A DNA stretch of 64,000 bases, from the NCBI GenBank assembly GCA_036877525.1, contig JAZGTH010000120.1:1196001-1260000 (forward strand), in the 5' to 3' direction. The notes under the pieces are model-generated. The model did not search any database. It saw nothing but the letters and a program-made list of their open reading frames with translations, and was not told where the DNA came from. Both the position numbers and the translations under genes were made by a program. Shown piece after piece: positions 12,590 through 24,107 of the stretch. Positions within the stretch are counted from its first letter, which is position 1, and each line of letters begins with the position of its first letter. This DNA is from Chromobotia macracanthus. Its lineage: Eukaryota > Chordata > Actinopteri > Cypriniformes > Botiidae.

Positions 12590-13130
12590 TGTGACTCTGC
12601 CCAAGCCATTTAAAAATTCAACACCGTTAAATCCATTAAATGGGGATAACAGAGTTTTTGTTTCAGACCTGTTGCATAAAGAATCCCCTCCCTGCTGCCT
12701 AAAGCCCTACTGAGAGAGACAGCCTTTTAATGAGGGGGGGGATAATCCAGCAAAACACCCCCACTAATGAGCTATCATCATGCAAAAATGCCAGCTTGAT
12801 ACACATTAATTGGATTCCCACTTTTTTACCCAATTAATTGACCTGCATTGTCATGTGGCTTGGCTGCCGTGGGTTCCTAAGAGAGACAGCTTCTGTTTAG
12901 TTTCAATGACTCCAGTGGCTATAGGGTCTGTGAATAGAAGTAGGTATTAGTGAGATCGGTTCTCTCATTAAAGGCTTATGACATTTGTTTAAGCCAATCC
13001 CTTTGTTGAGAAAACAGTTTGTGCTGCTCAGTTGAAGCCTCCGCTGTGGCCAGGGCGGTCTGTGATTGTGATGGTCAGTTTTAGCAGCAGGGTCCATCCG
13101 CATGGCTGATCTCAGATCAGTTTACCTGCA
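12590..13130. promoter_or_regulatory. Candidate conserved non-coding element (enhancer-like)
   Basis: A repeat-free, higher-complexity block after several kilobases of AT-rich filler. It contains ATTAATTGG at 12805-12813 and its exact inverse CCAATTAAT at 12830-12838, both homeodomain-type cores. Around them lies mixed-complexity sequence (GAGAGAGACAGCCTTTTAAT, GACCTGCATTGTCATGTGGC) without coding periodicity. Conservation itself cannot be seen from one sequence; this is inference from texture and motifs. Confidence 0.35.
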
Positions 13131-13702
13131 GGGAAGTCTAGTGGTGAGAGCAGAATAATCCCATGCACTTGTTGATCAAATGCACTGACAGGCAACCAAA
13201 ACATGTACCGAAAGGCTTTTAAAACAGTTTAATCTTTTAATCTTCTTCATGGGTTTAGGGAATCTGACAAACACACTGCAGAACAGCAGAAAGAATTTGG
13301 AGAACAGGTGTAAATATTAAATCTGTGGGAAAAACAAGCCGCTGATGAGAAACCAAAGCTGAAGTGCTTGTTTCTGATATGGACCATAAAGGTAATCGTG
13401 CCCTCCTACACTGGCTGTGGGTTATAACCTCTGAAAATGACTTACATACAGTGAATGGAATGCAAAGTGTTTTAGTCAATGATCTCCTCAGGGAAACAAT
13501 ATCCCTCAGACTGCTCCTACTCACCAGTGTAAATGAAATGCCTGTGGATTAAACAGTAACCATGTGTAAATGAGTTCAAAGAGCCCATAATATTTTGAAT
13601 AATATTACTTGCCCAAGGAAATGCTTGGAACCACAGAAGAGGACAAATCTAGCTTGTTTTAGCAACAATGGAGCCAAAATTCTACAAAGACTCCCAGATC
13701 AC
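13131..13702. other. Unique sequence, chance frames on both strands
   Basis: Overlapping open frames of 89 (minus, 13255-13524) and 62 (plus, 13364-13552) codons occupy the same bases without domain features. Simultaneous openness on both strands argues against either being coding. Confidence 0.45.
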
Positions 13703-13938
13703 TTAAAGGGATAGTTCACCCAACAATGCAAATTCTATCATTTACTCACCCTCATGTCATTCCAAACCTGCATGACTTTTTGCTTCTGAGGAACAAAAAA
13801 CAATTCTGAAGTACGCTGGTAACCAAACAACAATCACATTGTTGGACATTTTTCAAAATATTTTCTTGTGTTTGGAATGACATGAGGGTGAGTAAATGAT
13901 GAAAAAAATAATCCTTTTTGGGTGAACTATCCCTTTAA
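13703..13938. mobile_element. Angel-like foldback MITE, nearly complete
   Basis: Left arm TTAAAGGGATAGTTCACCC, right arm GGGTGAACTATCCCTTTAA. The arms extend about 66 bp as inverted repeats (TCATTTACTCACCCTCATG against CATGAGGGTGAGTAAATGA). The centre has GAAGTACGCTGGTAACCAAA, shared with the copy at 50939. Such inverted-repeat elements are abundant in cyprinids. The name Angel is from memory and should be checked; the foldback structure is directly visible. Confidence 0.85.
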
Positions 13939-14939
13939 ACTGAAACGCAAACAAAGACCAAACACAACAATTTTGAATTCAGATATAAGCACATGGCATT
14001 CTGGGAAGGCAGCTAAACCGCATGACACAATGCGACCCGCCCCTGGCAAACAGCGAAAAGGCAGTGCCAATCAGTTTACTATTGTGGATGAGGCATCTCC
14101 ATTAACTGAGGTTGATGACAGCTAATTCTGAGCGCATTGATTTAAAGGGTATTGACCCCGGCTCATGGGGTCAAAGTAGTGTCATATTGATCCAGCCCTG
14201 ATCTGCATGTAGGAGGCTGATCTACACTTGGCCACAGTGGCAAGCTTATAAAGTGAATGCAGCTGGAGGTAAAGGGCCATTATCTTTATCAACAGCTTAA
14301 CACAGCCAACAGAGGCATATGCAGTGCCTTAATGTGAACAAATCTAATGTCCTCTGAGGACTGCTCAAATACCACTGCAGGCATCCTTATTCACTTCATT
14401 GATTAAAACCTTAAGTAAACAATAGAAAAACTAGACAAAAAGCAAAATGCACTATGAAAAACATCAATGCAAGCACATTAGACAACAGCGGCCTTGAGAA
14501 AATATACAAGGTATCCACTTTAATCTATCACTGAGAGAGTGCTGGTAATAGCAGACATTAGTAGAAGATCATTACCCTCCATTGTGCATTCACTTAACTA
14601 TACTAGACAGAGGTTACAGTGTAAGGTGGGCAAATGGAATGGCAGATGTTGTTTACTGGACCATCAGAATGAGAAGAAATGAAGGTAACATGTCAGTGCT
14701 GTAAGATTCAAGGCAGCAGCCATTTAAGAGTTTACTTTTAAAAATTAAAATTTTTACTTAAATTAGACTTTTCTCTATCTATTGACTTCATATTTAACTT
14801 ATGTGAAGTCTTTGGAATTAGTGTGTTAGTATCAAAAATATTTATTTAATTGTATTAGATTAAAATATTAGAAATGGATTAGAATAGGGTTTTCTGTCAC
14901 TGTTATAAAAAATGTTGTATAATGTCATGATCAAGATAC
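13939..14939. other. Unique sequence, nothing firm
   Basis: A moderately complex interval at 13990-14350 (TCATGGGGTCAAAGTAGTG, GGCCACAGTGGCAAGC) may be conserved non-coding sequence. No coding or RNA feature was identified; 14700-14939 is AT-rich. Confidence 0.4.
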
Positions 14940-15059
14940 TTAAAGCTGCAATCTGTAACTTTTTGGATAAGAAAAATGAACAAAAATTGAGCTATTGAAA
15001 TGTCAATTACCTGCAATTTTATGTTTCAAACAAAGATGGTAGTAGAGAGGCAAAAGTAT
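14940..15059 (+). mobile_element. Family C MITE, deletion derivative lacking right end
   Basis: Starts TTAAAGCTGCAATCTGTAAC and later has ATGTTTCAAACAAAGATGG and TAGAGAGGCAAA, which in the full copy at 49178 are about 160 bp further apart. The terminal inverted repeat (GATTGCAGCTTTAA) expected at the right is missing. Confidence 0.7.
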
Positions 15060-15295
15060 TATATTAAAATATTATAAACTGATTAGAGAATTTTAGATTT
15101 TTAAAATCCTTTCAACATACTTACAAAAACGTAATAATAATATTAAAAAAATTAATGTAATTATTGTATTGAAAGATTTTTAATACAATAAAAGTGGATG
15201 GGGACCAGGGACAGCCGTTTTGGAAATAATAGCTTAGACTGCTAGTAACTCCTTATGAGTTTTATATGATAAGGAAAGTTATACAGTATGAATTA

Positions 15296-15342
15296 TGAAT
15301 GACATGATGGTGAGTAACTGACTAGGTGAACTATCCCTATAA
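15296..15342. mobile_element. Angel-like element, right-end fragment
   Basis: GAATGACATGATGGTGAGTA followed by AGGTGAACTATCCCTATAA matches the right arm of the copies at 13703 and 50939. The left arm is not recognisable, although sequence just upstream may be decayed interior. Confidence 0.65.
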
Positions 15343-16539
15343 ATACATTTAAAAAACTTCAACTTCCACTTGTGAAATGATCCTGGAGTATCGGATCATT
15401 TATCAAAACTTCTTATGTGCCATGATTCTCTGTAGTAGATACAAAAAAATAAATGCACATGGTATCTCATTCCAAAGCCTGTCTGACTTGCATTCAAACT
15501 GAATTCAAGAGAAACCTTATATAGCTGCTGTCCTCTGCCAGGGAAAGGTCACCTCACGCGCCTGAACAAACCAGTTTCTCCGAGTCATTACATTTACTTT
15601 AACAGTGGGTCAGAGGGGAGGAGGTCAAACCTTGAGATGCTTAATAGTTTAATTATAACCAACGACGGTACTGCATTTAATTAGACCTATCAGAGAGAAC
15701 ATTAATAAAACTCAAAATGTTAGTATGCTTAATCACTGAGGATTCAATTTACATGTGAGTGTCCATTATGTCAGGTGAATAAAACAAAATGCTAAGGCGT
15801 TGAATGTCATCTACACGTAATCAAGCAGAACTTCATTAATATGTATAATGAATTGAGCATGGACTGTTGTCATCTTTTTGCTACCTTTAGTTTTCTGCTC
15901 TGACAGACACGTTTGGCAGTAATTGTTGTCCAATCTTTCTCGGGGTCATGAATTAATCTACATGCCTTTATGCCTGTCACAAACTAATAAACACACAACT
16001 AACTGACTCCTGCACTGCAGCCCCTTTCAGATTAACATGGCAATGCTCAAAGACTGCATGCGCATGCTATCTTTAACTTTAGATTTATCTATATTATAAT
16101 TATAGATTATATAGATATAGATCTATAACTGTATGCTACAAATTATGTGAGCACTTTTAAGAATAAGACTGGTGTCCATTTAAATAATTCCGTAAGATCT
16201 ATTCATATATATATATATCTGAGATATTTCTTGACAGTAATAAAGCTTTTTAAGAGCATTCAAAAAGCTGTAGGGCCATAATACAGTAAGTCAAAGATAA
16301 TGTTTTCCACATGGCTAAAAAAGCATTTGAAATAAACTAGTAAAACAGTAAAAATTAAGCCATGTGGAGGAGATATACTATACAGTAACCACTTACAACT
16401 ACTGCTCTGTGTGGTCAAAAAACCTGATACCTGATCTGACCGTTACCCACAATCGTTGTTACACACAAAATCTCTGTTCATCTTTTATGTACACAAACCA
16501 AATCTAAGTTGGCTACTGTTAACACTTCACTGCCCCCCC
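15343..16539. other. Unique sequence with AT palindromes
   Basis: 15530-16080 is fairly complex and may hold regulatory sequence (GGTCACCTCACGCGCC, GCAATGCTCAAAGACTGCATG). 16085-16135 is an AT-rich imperfect palindrome built of ATCTATA/TATAGAT words, and 16205-16217 is a short AT microsatellite. No gene seen. Confidence 0.4.
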
Positions 16540-17170
16540 TCAAAACTTTCAGTCTTTTGTTGCCAGAGGTTAATGAACAGATTAGTGGTTAAGGGCCGAT
16601 CAGAGGAGGACAGGTCAATGTTAAACCCTTTAACAGGAGGGATAACCAATGACAGGTGGCTCCACACTTCTCCAAGATCTGACTTGTGTCTACACAAGGG
16701 CCCCTCTACATTGCCGGCACTATGGCCTCTTCTGAACCATCTAAATGAGTCAAGGCCAGTTTGAGGAGTTAACATTTTTTAAGCACTAAATTGGATACTT
16801 GTTGGCAATGTGCCTTCCCTTTGTGCGTTTTGTTGAGGGCCATATTTACAAAACGACGCAGCTGGATCTTCTGAGGCAGATTGGGCTGAATGGGACTCCC
16901 CTGGAAGATTGGAGAAGACACTTGAGAACAGACACACAATGAGAGCCGGGTGCCAAAAGAAACGGGAGGTGGGGTAGGGGTGGCCGAGGGTCCGGCATTT
17001 GCGCCCGTTTTCATTCATTTCTTTAATATTCCACTGCAGGTTCTGCTTCAGAGAGACGCCCATTGTGAAGCATTGAATGGGAGACTTTAGGAGTGTCTCT
17101 CCCTCCATTAATTAGGGCTCACTGACGCTTCCGCTCCCCGAGAATCTGCCTCATTATGATTTCCTCACAT
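16540..17170. promoter_or_regulatory. Candidate conserved non-coding element, open on both strands
   Basis: A GC-richer block in which a 102-codon plus frame (16456-16764) and 81- to 109-codon minus frames (16527-16775, 16769-17014, 16779-17108) coexist. No frame has a domain or splice context. The block includes TTAATTAGGGCTCACTGACG and GACCGATTAGTGG-like mixed sequence typical of non-coding conserved DNA. Classification is inference. Confidence 0.3.
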
Positions 17171-18241
17171 TCTTTAACACAACTTAACCCCATTCCTCAG
17201 CTCTCACATCAAAGAAAGGAAGTAGATGCCCAGAGTCGCTGACTGATTTGGCTGCAGTTGCACACTGTGCATGTTTCAGCCCTGGTGACCAGAATATTAT
17301 TTGCAGAGTAGGTGGAAATACATTCCGTGAAAGTTTAAATGTAAAAACTCACCTCTGTTTTAGACAGACTGGCATTCATTGAGTTCAGATAGGGGGAGAA
17401 CAAGGATTTCTGTGACAGCATATCTGTACATTAATGATATTTTAAAGCACAATACACCTGGTGATCACATCAAATAGGTGCAAGCACAATTAAATTCTCT
17501 ACCTTTTCATACCAACTATTTATTATACATGTGTGTGTAATGTGTAGTTGAGGGTTAGATAAACAGACAACTGCAGTTATATTTTACTGCTGTCCATTTA
17601 AAAAAGTGTGTCTTTAAATTTATTAACATTTTTCATTTTATTAACATTTTTTTCATTTTATTTTTAAATTTATTAACATTTTTCATTCAACATTTTTTAA
17701 CATTCCATAACGTCTTGTTTTGCTAGCTTTACACAGCCTGATTTTACTATTAAAATCTGTCCTTCATAATTGTAATATTATAGAGATTTGCTGTGTATTA
17801 ACTAACATTAGTATGTACACATAAGATAATGTTAACGTTACAGCCTTATTTTGTTTATCAAAAACCCCTGAATTACCCCTGCTATGCTAACACTTTTTTT
17901 TACTTTAATCCAAGCTGAAGATTAAAGACAAAGTTTAAAAGTCAAAGAAAGATCAAAAACATATAGTATATGCATAAACACATTTTATGATGTAAAGTGA
18001 TGTAACAATAATAATTATGAACGCTCATTTCCATGCAATCCATCGAAAACTTATGAACGTTTAATATAGTTTCTGGAAAAATGCTTCCCAACCATTTCAG
18101 AACTATGTGCAAGGATGAGCAGAAAAAAATCAATGAACACTTTCATGTTATTATATGCTGATCAAACTGGAATATATGACACAGTGGAAATTACCCAGAT
18201 ATCGGGAACATTCACTATCATTTTCTTTCTCCCCTACTCAA
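17171..18241. other. AT-rich sequence with a small duplicated 22-mer
   Basis: The 22-base unit beginning AAATTTATTAACATTTTTCA occurs exactly at 17616 and again at 17666, within an 89-bp T-rich patch (17616-17704) of related words. The rest shows no gene or dispersed repeat. Confidence 0.6.
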
Positions 18242-18535
18242 ACACACACACACACACGTTTACTTATCTAAATGGGGACATTCCGTAGACTTCTGTTGTT
18301 TTTATACACAGCCAGTTACAAACAATATAACGTAACCCACACTCTAACCCTAACTGAAAACTTTTTGCATTTTTCCAAAAAAAACTATTTACTATATTTT
18401 AATAGTGTTTTTACAAATTAGGACGTCCCGAAAATGAAGTTTTGCTCAGATTTGTCAGGTTTTGCTGACTTTTGGGTAAAAATTTGTCTCCAATTTATGG
18501 TTAAGCAACCCCCCCACATGCAGACACAAAGACAT
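18242..18535 (+). repeat. GGGGACA-type dispersed element next to a CA repeat, copy 2
   Basis: (CA)8 at 18242-18257, then TAAATGGGGACATTCC, the A-rich and T-rich interior (TGCATTTTTCC, TTTTTACAAATTAGGACGTC), then TTTTGCTGACTTTTGGG and TTTGTCTCC. It aligns along most of its length with 4490..4757 in the same orientation and keeps the GGGGACA start lost in that copy. The 65-codon frame inside it is an artefact. Confidence 0.75.
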
Positions 18536-19369
18536 AAGCAAGCACACTTACGTTCAGCCACTCAGAAGCCTGTTTCTAAGAGCCGACTCCAAAGAATAAT
18601 GACAATTCATGACCTCAGGATCACACAGTGACACTTCATCTGTATGGTTATTAATGTGACAGTACAAGTGTCACTTCCCATGGATAGCTCAGTGATACCA
18701 GGTTAATTCTGTTTACAAAGGGCTAAATGTTACATTATTTTCAGAGAGAAAAAAATCAATACCTGCCCTTTCTTTTCTTATAACGTCTTTTTGAAAATCG
18801 ATAAGGCTCACTACAAAGACATTCTGAGATGCTAGTGGGATACAGGTCATTGAAAATTGAATATATATGTAGTGTGATAAATTTCATCATAGCAAGGTGA
18901 TGTTATGAACACATAATCAGCTGAAATATTTCTGCAGACTAAGCAAAGAGAACTACTTTACACAATGAGCCAACAACAGAGGGAAATATAATCACTGAAT
19001 GTTTAACAGTGCTTTTTTAACAGTACTTTTTAAAGCTATGTTAAAAAAACATCACAACAGAGGCCAGTTTACAACAAAAGCCTACAAACAAATCCCCTGT
19101 TTGGGTGCTACTCTGGAGATAAAATAACATCTAGCCATGCCTGTAGCATTATTTGGCCATTTTCCCCTACATAAACACACTGAGCTATCCCTACCATCAG
19201 AAGTATTAACCTCAAAGTCAACTCTCCTTTTGCCGGGGCGCACACAAATGTGCAAACATAACCCAGGGTGTATTCCGCCACTATTCCCAGAATTCCATTT
19301 GCAGTGGAATTCACTTTGCCTCATTAGTTGCACACTTTCTTAGTTTTTAACAACGCTTTTACTCGAGTC
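18536..19369. other. Unique sequence, nothing firm
   Basis: AT-rich to 19080. 19082-19343 is more complex and open in three frames on both strands, which is not evidence of coding. No repeat shared with elsewhere. Confidence 0.4.
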
Positions 19370-19850
19370 CTCCCAACAGAAATCTTCTCTCCCATTCTCT
19401 GTCGATATTTCCCAGACCCGGGAGCAGTTTGGGGAGAATGGAAGGTTTTTTGCTCTCCTCCTTTACCCCTCTCCTGACTGGTTTAAGACTTGTAATTATC
19501 TCTTGCTAGGGAGGCTGTAAATTGGATTAAAGTGGTGAGTCTCAGCTGAATGAATCACCTCCATCTACCCACTTGGTGGGCCAGGCCTGATAAACGTGCA
19601 GGGGGAACGGATTTGGATTCAGCCTTCGCATTCATGGCTTCCTCATGGAAAGAAATGAAATTTTCCGACAGAAGGGGCCGGTGTGGCGGTGGTATCTGTT
19701 TGCGTCGTGTTTCATCTGCTTCTGCTCTTCCAGAAATGCAATTACCTGCGTTATCGGCAGCTAAATGGTCACAGCTTTGGCACAGAAGTCTGTCTACCTG
19801 CCCAAGCCACCTAACTGTAGTATTTTGCATGGTAGTCTTCTACTGACAGT
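19370..19850. promoter_or_regulatory. Candidate conserved non-coding element
   Basis: A repeat-free, GC-richer block including GGAGGCTGTAAATTGGATTA and AAGAAATGAAATTTTCCGAC. Frames of 98 codons (plus, 19550-19846) and 91 codons (minus, 19555-19830) overlap almost completely, so at most one could code, and neither has splice sites or domains. I read it as stop-poor regulatory sequence. Confidence 0.35.
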
Positions 19851-20177
19851 GGATACAGACTGTTAAAATTCATAGTATTTATGGTGAAAGATAAGACGTA
19901 TTATGATCTCTATTATCAATATAAATATAATAAATATCTTTGGTAATATACCAAAGATAAATACTATATTTTTATTTTGAAGCATCAACATACAAATGGT
20001 TTCAAACAAGTTTTATAAAAGAAAATGAATATGTATAACCCAGATTTGACTAATGATAAAACTTTAGCAGGGTAAAACCTTACTGTGGAGTCAATGGATA
20101 AAAAAAAAGGAAATACAGAATTTTCTACTATGCTCCTGTGTACTACTGACAAAAGCACTTTTGTTTTTTATAGCGAT
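19851..20177. other. AT-rich unique sequence
   Basis: Contains a short inverted repeat, ATCTTTGGTAATATACCAAAGAT, near 19936-19958. Nothing else recognised. Confidence 0.5.
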
Positions 20178-20199
20178 TATATATATATATATATATATA
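20178..20199. repeat. (TA)n microsatellite
   Basis: Eleven TA units. Frames of 76-84 codons through it are low-complexity artefacts. Confidence 0.95.
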
Positions 20200-22829
20200 A
20201 CAATTTTGTTTTATATATTTCTATTACGAGTTCCTTACCCACACAATTTCCTTTTGCATTTGTGTTGTTTTCTCCCTTTAATAATCATTTGGATCAGCTT
20301 GTGTTTCACACTTAAGTTTTTAATCCGGAAATCTGTATTTTTTCAAAATAGACACCCAATAAACAACCCTTCAAGGTCATCCCAAATCCCTTTGTTGCAT
20401 CTTTATATAAGATAAAAAAATGGGATTGTTCTCTGAGAACTTTACAACCCAGAATCACTGAGGCCATCAGTGATTTTTCATTTCATCCGGTCCCATAAAC
20501 TGACCTGCTGTATCGGTGGAATGTCGTTCTGAATTCCAATATAACAACCTGCTGGAATCTAGTAAGTGAAATTCTCACAGCAATGTTTCCAAGTTTGTTA
20601 ATTCCCATCAGAGGCAGAATGAATAATACTGATAGAGGTGGCTCATTTTTAAAGAAAGAAGAGGTGATTTGGTTGCAGCGCTGGGACCTGCACGTGGTGA
20701 TAGGTCTTTCTCTGTGATTGTAAAATTGTAATCCTGGTGTGAAATGCCTTTAAGTCTTTAAGGACACATGAACTCTGGAGCGTGAAATAGTAAACCTATG
20801 TTTCTGAGAGCTGTGAGCCACAAGCCAGTATGGCTGCAGGAGTCACTCCCCAGTTTTTGCCAACTGCTCCATTTACATCGACCTGCCTGTTCACACGCCC
20901 AAGACGGAAAAAGAAAGTAACGCATCGCAATTCTTCTGAACTGTTTAATAGCTGTGAGCTAAAGCTTTGGTCAATTTTAGATACATGGCCTATGTCAGGA
21001 TTTTTAAAAGAATGTGGTTTAATGATGGATTATTTGAAATGCCATTATACACGTTGTAGTTTATGCCTGTCTTCAAGATAAGTCACCTTCATGCTGAACA
21101 ATGTTAGAATGTCTGTTTTTGCCCAGCAGATGGAGCAAATTATTATATGTATATGCGCATGATATTAAATATTTCTATTTAAAACAACTTTCTTGTCTCC
21201 AGTCTCAATTTAAATGTGCAAGTCTAGTTATTTATTGTATACATCGAATGAGCCATTTGGAGTCATTTGTAACTGTTATTTATTTGTCAAACTCATGGCA
21301 TATAGCAACTCCAAACAAGACACTTCAACAGCTTGAGGAGCGGGACCATCGCTTCGTATGCACAATCATATGCATCTATGCTGTGGTTAAAAAAATATGT
21401 AAAATAATTATAGGAAACATTTGTAAAACTATAAAAAAGCTAATATGAGGAAGTGAAAGGTAAATGAAAAGACATTTCTTTAAGAGAATTTGAATCCAAA
21501 TATGATAATCTGCATAAGCCAATTTAGGCCACAGAATAGCCTTGAGAAAAGGATTTTCCTTTCACAGAAAGAAAGAAAAAAGATCATGAATGAGAAGACC
21601 ACTAACTTTTAGTGTTTTGGGAAGCCGATTACTCTTCTTTGATATTTCATGCTACATTGAAGGATAAGTACTGCTATAGGGTAGACACACTTACTAAGCA
21701 ATTCATTTCAAGAGTCTCATAACCACACACAGGCTAATAGAAAGGCTCTTCTGCAGAAATATTTGCCTTTTGGCGTACAATGTCAAGTAACTGAAATTTC
21801 AAACAGATTATGAGCATGCTATTCCCCTCACTTAAAATGCCAATGCTTTTTCAAAGGATCAGTGCCCCATATGTGTTTCAAAGGGCATATTCACTTCATA
21901 ATACCTCCAAAAGCCATTACATCCTCTATCATAAACTATTCAGAATATTTTCTTTAAATAAAACTGTGGACCATATTTTCTTCCTTGATAAGTAGACTTA
22001 TCAAACATGCGTGATTGTCAACCATGATTACCTACCAGCAATGAATCATTTTACAAGGCTGCAGCATATTTATAACACACAAGACTTTGAGTATTATAAT
22101 TTTTCCTCCAGAGTTCAGAAGATTCATGTCTCGGGAAGCTTCTCTTTTGAAGTAGGTCGGCTAGTTGGCGGCTTTCGTTTCCTTTCTCAGCTGTTGAAAT
22201 ACATGTTGGGGAGTGTTAATTGTGGGAGATTCTTCACCACAGTGGGAGCTTTGCCCTGTCACTCATCATGTTTATGTAAGACACCGTCTGTTTGGAAACC
22301 TCCTCTGTGCTAATTCATTTATTATTACTTTGGTGAAATATGGCTGAGGAAAAATGTGAGGGCCTCAGTGAACATCATGCCAGAGATGTCCGTCTGTTCA
22401 AATAAGTGTAATGAGTAACATAAATCAGAAACTCTCTGAGAAAACCTCAAATCTAATTTTAATTTAAAAACATTGCTCTTCATGTGAGTGTAAAACTTTA
22501 AATCAGTGATACTGATTAGAGCAGTAGGGGGCTATTGGTTTTAAGTTTTTTTAATATATTAATATAAAAAAGCTCTCAAAAGAGCTCTTTCTTCATGCAC
22601 GTATACGATTTTTCAATGGTTCACTGTAATTCTGTATTTAGCTCTCTCTGAGTACTGGATGCTTCTGCATGGACACATTAGACCAGTAAAACTGCTTCTG
22701 ATTTTTAATGAATTCTCAGAAAAATTAAGTCTAAAATCTCTGATAAACTACAACTTTGCCTAAGTTTGTTAACCACTTACATGTAAGAAGCGCAAGCAGG
22801 CAGAACTTTAAAAATTAAAACAGGTCATT
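20200..22829. other. Intergenic sequence, mostly AT-rich
   Basis: No exon recognised. The 115-codon plus frame (21101-21448) is rich in Ile/Lys/Tyr/Cys, as chance frames in AT-rich DNA are, and has no domain. Mixed-complexity patches near 20430-20830 and 22140-22320 could be regulatory. 22555-22585 contains AAGCTCTCAAAAGAGCTC, a small perfect inverted repeat. Confidence 0.45.
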
Positions 22830-23500
22830 GGCGAAGACTAAAGGTCCGTGTTGCGACAAGCAAATGAGTCTGTGTTTTCCTGCAGCTCAGAAGACGGTGG
22901 TAAAGCTCTTTCATCTTTAATTTCCTGCTGTGTCATCCAAAGGGACACATCAAACAGGGGACAAAGTGCCCCTCCATGCTCTTCTATTACAGATAATCAC
23001 CCCCCTCCCCTTGCTCTTATCTCCTCACTTCCTCTCCCTTTAGCCCCCTCCTGAGGACCCTCCCGCAAGGTGGAGAAAACAATTTGATAAAAGATAATTA
23101 CATCCCCCTCCTGCAAACATTTAGGAGATCTGTCAATAGCTAGCAGTTGGGGTTTATTGCACGCCTGCGAGAAAAGGCAATTTGCCCCCCAAACACCGCA
23201 GGAATCTTAAATTCACAGAGACTAAAAATACAGGATTTGGATCCACACGCAGATAGAAGAAGTGACACAAGAGGAGAGATGAGGAGAGCATGCTGGGTAG
23301 GGAAAGAGTGTGTTGTTCATCACTAACTGGGATAATGAAAGCCATAATGAAGCAGAGGGTGTCCAAAATGTCTCTTCGCTCGTTCTCTCTCTCTCACTTT
23401 CCTTCTGAAGCCCTCAATCCCATGTGGCACTCCTCCCTCTCTGGCTGTTTTTGATCTTGAAATGCTCGTAAAGGTAATGACAACAAATTAAGGATGAAGG
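22830..23500. promoter_or_regulatory. Candidate conserved non-coding element
   Basis: C-rich tracts (TTCCTCTCCCTTTAGCCCCC) border AATTTGATAAAAGATAATTA and GGGGTTTATTGCACGCC. There is a CT run at 23382-23398. Short frames on both strands lack features. Texture and motif content (TAATTA-type, GATAA) suggest an enhancer; not provable here. Confidence 0.33.
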
Positions 23501-23858
23501 TGAGTGATCACAATGTGCCCAGCCTCCCCGGCTGGCCCTTTCCCATGTCGGATATGAGATGTCTCTGTGACGTTACTTCACAGATGTACTCCTGGAGTGG
23601 ATGAGCTGGGGTCAGTGCGGGTGAGAACACTAGCAGGTCAAGTAAAAGCCACATATAATATAATAATACACAATATAATAGTTTAAAACCAACTTCAAAA
23701 ATCAGAAAGAAGTATGCCATTCATAAGCTAAAAGATCAGGTTATCCCCTTCAAATTCCAAACAAATTCCAGACAAAAAAAGACAAAAAATGCAGTTTAGG
23801 GAAAATATTTTAGTTAAAATTACTTTGTTTTACAAAAGTAACCTTTACAGAAAAGATT
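23501..23858. other. Unique AT-rich sequence
   Basis: Nothing recognised beyond short chance frames and repeated ATATAATA words near 23650. Confidence 0.5.
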
Positions 23859-24013
23859 TCACATGTGCAAAAATACACATGGTAACACATGAAAAACATG
23901 TCATGTGATTCCATGAGTTTCCCATGGGAATTTACATGGGATTCACAAGAAAATGTTCCAAAACCACATATTTCACATCTGATCACGTGTTTTTGCACAT
24001 GCAAAATTCATGT
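23859..24013. mobile_element. Palindromic CACATG-rich element (foldback)
   Basis: The left arm has CACATGTGCAAAAATACACA and the right arm ACGTGTTTTTGCACATGC, which are inverted copies. The interior is crowded with CATG words (AACACATGAAAAACATGTCA, CCCATGGGAATTTACATGGG). The whole looks like a small foldback element or a hairpin-forming MITE. Only one copy is present in the window, so transposition history is inferred. Confidence 0.6.
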
Positions 24014-24042
24014 GTCTATTCTTTAAAAGGGGAATATATCCG

Positions 24043-24107
24043 TTTGGAATGATGTGAGGGTAAGTAACAAATGACAAACCATTTTTTGAGTGAATTATTC
24101 CTTTATA
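24043..24107. mobile_element. Angel-like element, decayed right-arm fragment
   Basis: TTTGGAATGATGTGAGGGTA, then AAATGACAAACCATTTTTTG and GTGAATTATTCCTTTATAA, follow the right arm of the Angel-like copies with several substitutions. It sits 29 bp after the palindromic CACATG element. Confidence 0.6.

Noticed and set aside
16085..16135. AT-rich palindrome as a possible hairpin RNA or replication element
   Set aside because: Composition alone (ATCTATA/TATAGAT words) explains it; no other signal.
20085..20415. Plus-strand frames with hydrophobic stretches resembling membrane segments
   Set aside because: The hydrophobic residues come from the (TA)n microsatellite and T-rich DNA; no start or splice context.
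21101..21448. 115-codon plus-strand frame
   Set aside because: Ile/Lys/Tyr/Cys-rich as expected of AT-rich DNA, no domain, no splice sites, ends in a Lys/Ile-rich tail.
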